DNA of 64,000 bases from NCBI GenBank assembly GCA_038501785.1, contig JBAMJR010000040.1:5992501-6056500 (forward strand), read 5' to 3'. The notes under the pieces were generated by a model, which was not told the origin of the DNA, did not search any database, and saw only the letters and a list, made by a program, of their open reading frames with translations. Positions 63,201 to 64,000 of this stretch are shown in pieces. Source of the DNA: Myoxocephalus aenaeus. Taxonomy: Eukaryota; Chordata; Actinopteri; Perciformes; Cottidae. Positions within the stretch are counted from its first letter, which is position 1. Each line of letters opens with the position of its first letter. Position numbers and translations under genes: made by a program.

Positions 63201-63858
63201 ACGAGACAAACAACAATCAACGACAACAACAGTGCAATAGATATTAAATTAAGTATAAGATAAAGGTCTCAGACAAACAGATAACATTAATGTAAAGTGT
63301 ATGTTAAAGTGACGTGTGTGTTTTTTAAATATGAAGCGTGAAGGGATGTGCAGGGGAGTAAGAAATAGTCCTGGGGGTGACAGGTTCAGTCAGTGGGGGA
63401 CCGATACTGCCGACAGGAAAACTACATTTACTCTAGTTCAATCATTGAATCTTCTTTGTTATGTACTTTAACTACTTCCCCATTTGTCGTGCTTATTTAC
63501 TAAATTGTTTTTGCTGCATTCCATTCTCGATGGCTGTAATAACCCAAGCTCCTCCCCTCAGGGATCATTACATTTTCATCTAATAAAATCTAATTATCTA
63601 ATCCATCTCTCTGACCATGCTAACATTTTGTAATAACATAAATTTATCTCGGATGTTCAGGCTCTTTCAGTAGCGGTCCCTTAACCAGAATGATCTCTCT
63701 TTTCTGTCCAGAGTGTGACCAAAGAGCGCAGTTTGAGGCTTGTTACTCAGCACAAGGACACCACCCAGCTGGCCCAACAGATCCACCATGTGCTCGGCTT
63801 CTGCCAGTGGGCCATCACTACGGGCAGCAGCACGGCGCTGCTCTACAGCAAGAGGCTG
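54907..63858 (+). CDS. trim33: E3 ubiquitin ligase TRIM33 (TIF1-gamma), N-terminal part (partial, continues off the right edge)
   Basis: TRIM33 is a nuclear E3 ligase and chromatin reader acting on SMAD4/TGF-beta signalling and erythroid transcription. Seven exons: 54907-55525, 60048-60166, 60985-61138, 61448-61580, 62292-62408, 62569-62683 and 63712-63858. All phases agree and give 468 residues so far. The start MADNKGEED aligns with the human MAENKGG; an upstream in-frame ATG at 54823 is less likely. After a low-complexity Ala/Glu-rich head, the RING begins at C156 (CAVCKQSLQ, CLHSFCLKC) and is completed in exon 2 (CSVCHQDY), so a 4.5-kb intron splits the finger. B-box 1 starts near residue 248 (CTSCEDN, CVECGEWLCKTC), B-box 2 near 308 (CPIHKQEPLKLFCETC), then coiled coil to the end. 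The PHD finger and bromodomain lie beyond the window. Neighbouring bcas2 supports TRIM33 over TRIM24/28. Confidence 0.96.
56216..56274. repeat. (GT)n microsatellite
   Basis: About 29 GT units that directly adjoin the left side of the hAT remnant. Confidence 0.95.
56275..57169 (-). mobile_element. Deleted hAT-type DNA transposon with a BED zinc-finger remnant
   Basis: The minus strand at 56688-56951 encodes 87 residues, starting MNDKTLMNGKFTFKK and containing CAICHCELSYHR...LKYHLMAKH. This has the Cys-x2-Cys and His-x4-His spacing of a BED finger, as in the N-terminus of ZBED-type hAT transposases. It then stops, and the catalytic part is absent. The ends contain cgcgattaatcgcg (near 56302) and gcgttaacgccgttaataac (near 57130). 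The right end reads tgacagcacta, a form typical of hAT termini. The left terminus is missing or replaced by the GT microsatellite, so no target duplication can be checked. Confidence 0.75.
56421..56570. repeat. 45-bp tandem repeat inside the hAT remnant
   Basis: Units begin at 56421, 56466, 56511 and 56556 (the last partial), with core ttataaagtgcacatttcag and aaacaagggtttacagtat. The period is exactly 45, so all plus-strand frames stay in register and a spurious open frame results. Confidence 0.93.
57169..57236. repeat. (TA)n microsatellite
   Basis: About 33 TA units directly after the right end of the hAT remnant, followed by a short cgcgcgcacacaca tract. Confidence 0.95.
63105..63425 (-). 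repeat. LINE 3'-end fragment in trim33 intron 6
   Basis: cagaatcagaaaccgtttat, cacaaacgaggaatttttct, gacgttagacgagacaaaca, caacgacaacaacagtgcaa and gggtgacaggttcagtcagt occur in the same order as in the copy at 51920-52400. It is shorter and differs by small deletions. Confidence 0.7.
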
Positions 63859-64000
63859 GTATGTTTTCTCGTGAGCCGTGGATGTTCAGCAGTTTGAAAT
63901 GCTCGAGCTCTGATGCTCCAAGCTAAACTAAAGTCGCACATGGCTTGTTTGTTTTCAAGATAAATAATTGCACTTGGATGCGGATCCCTGCTGTGCATGA

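Overview
The window is nuclear DNA from a ray-finned (teleost) fish. The genes are split by GT-AG introns and are recognisable as vertebrate orthologues. The spaces between exons carry dinucleotide and GATA microsatellites and fragments of teleost LINE, SINE-like and hAT-like repeats. There is no prokaryotic gene organisation, no CRISPR array and no RNA gene that I could recognise.

Seven protein-coding genes can be followed exon by exon. From left to right: the 5' part of atp13a2 (minus, running off the left edge), sdhb (minus, complete), atad3 (plus, complete), tmem240 (minus, complete), otud3 (plus, complete), bcas2 (minus, complete) and trim33 (plus, running off the right edge). From memory, the human counterparts all lie on chromosome 1 (ATP13A2/SDHB/OTUD3 in 1p36.1, ATAD3/TMEM240 in 1p36.33, BCAS2/TRIM33 in 1p13.2), so this is a compact block of shared ancestry with local rearrangement. 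The genes are not an operon. Shared themes are the mitochondrion (sdhb, atad3), lysosomal polyamine/cation transport (atp13a2), a neuronal membrane protein (tmem240), and ubiquitin or nuclear control (otud3, bcas2, trim33).

Layout: 1-3.3 kb atp13a2 exons; 3.3-11.2 kb gene-free, with a 1.3-kb inverted tandem-repeat array (about 5.0-6.3 kb) and a hAT-like non-autonomous element (7.9-9.1 kb); 11.25-13.9 kb sdhb; 15.4-17.1 kb a 5'-truncated LINE; 17.4-17.7 kb a second LINE 3' end, directly before atad3; 17.8-25.7 kb atad3; 28.1-40.9 kb tmem240 with two long repeat-filled introns; 45.2-48.7 kb otud3; 50.5-54.1 kb bcas2; 54.9 kb to the end trim33, whose 4.5-kb first intron holds a hAT remnant coding for a BED zinc finger.

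The most unusual signals are: (1) the last atad3 exon continues the frame for about 540 codons beyond the usual protein end, giving a predicted 1,114-residue protein with an acidic Ala/Glu/Val/Thr-rich tail; (2) the inverted array at 5.0-6.3 kb, whose two arms have different unit lengths (180 and 188 bp); (3) CA microsatellites at or just after the 5' splice sites of bcas2 intron 3 and atad3 intron 3. Exon limits come from reading splice sites and known protein family sequence by eye; no alignment was run.
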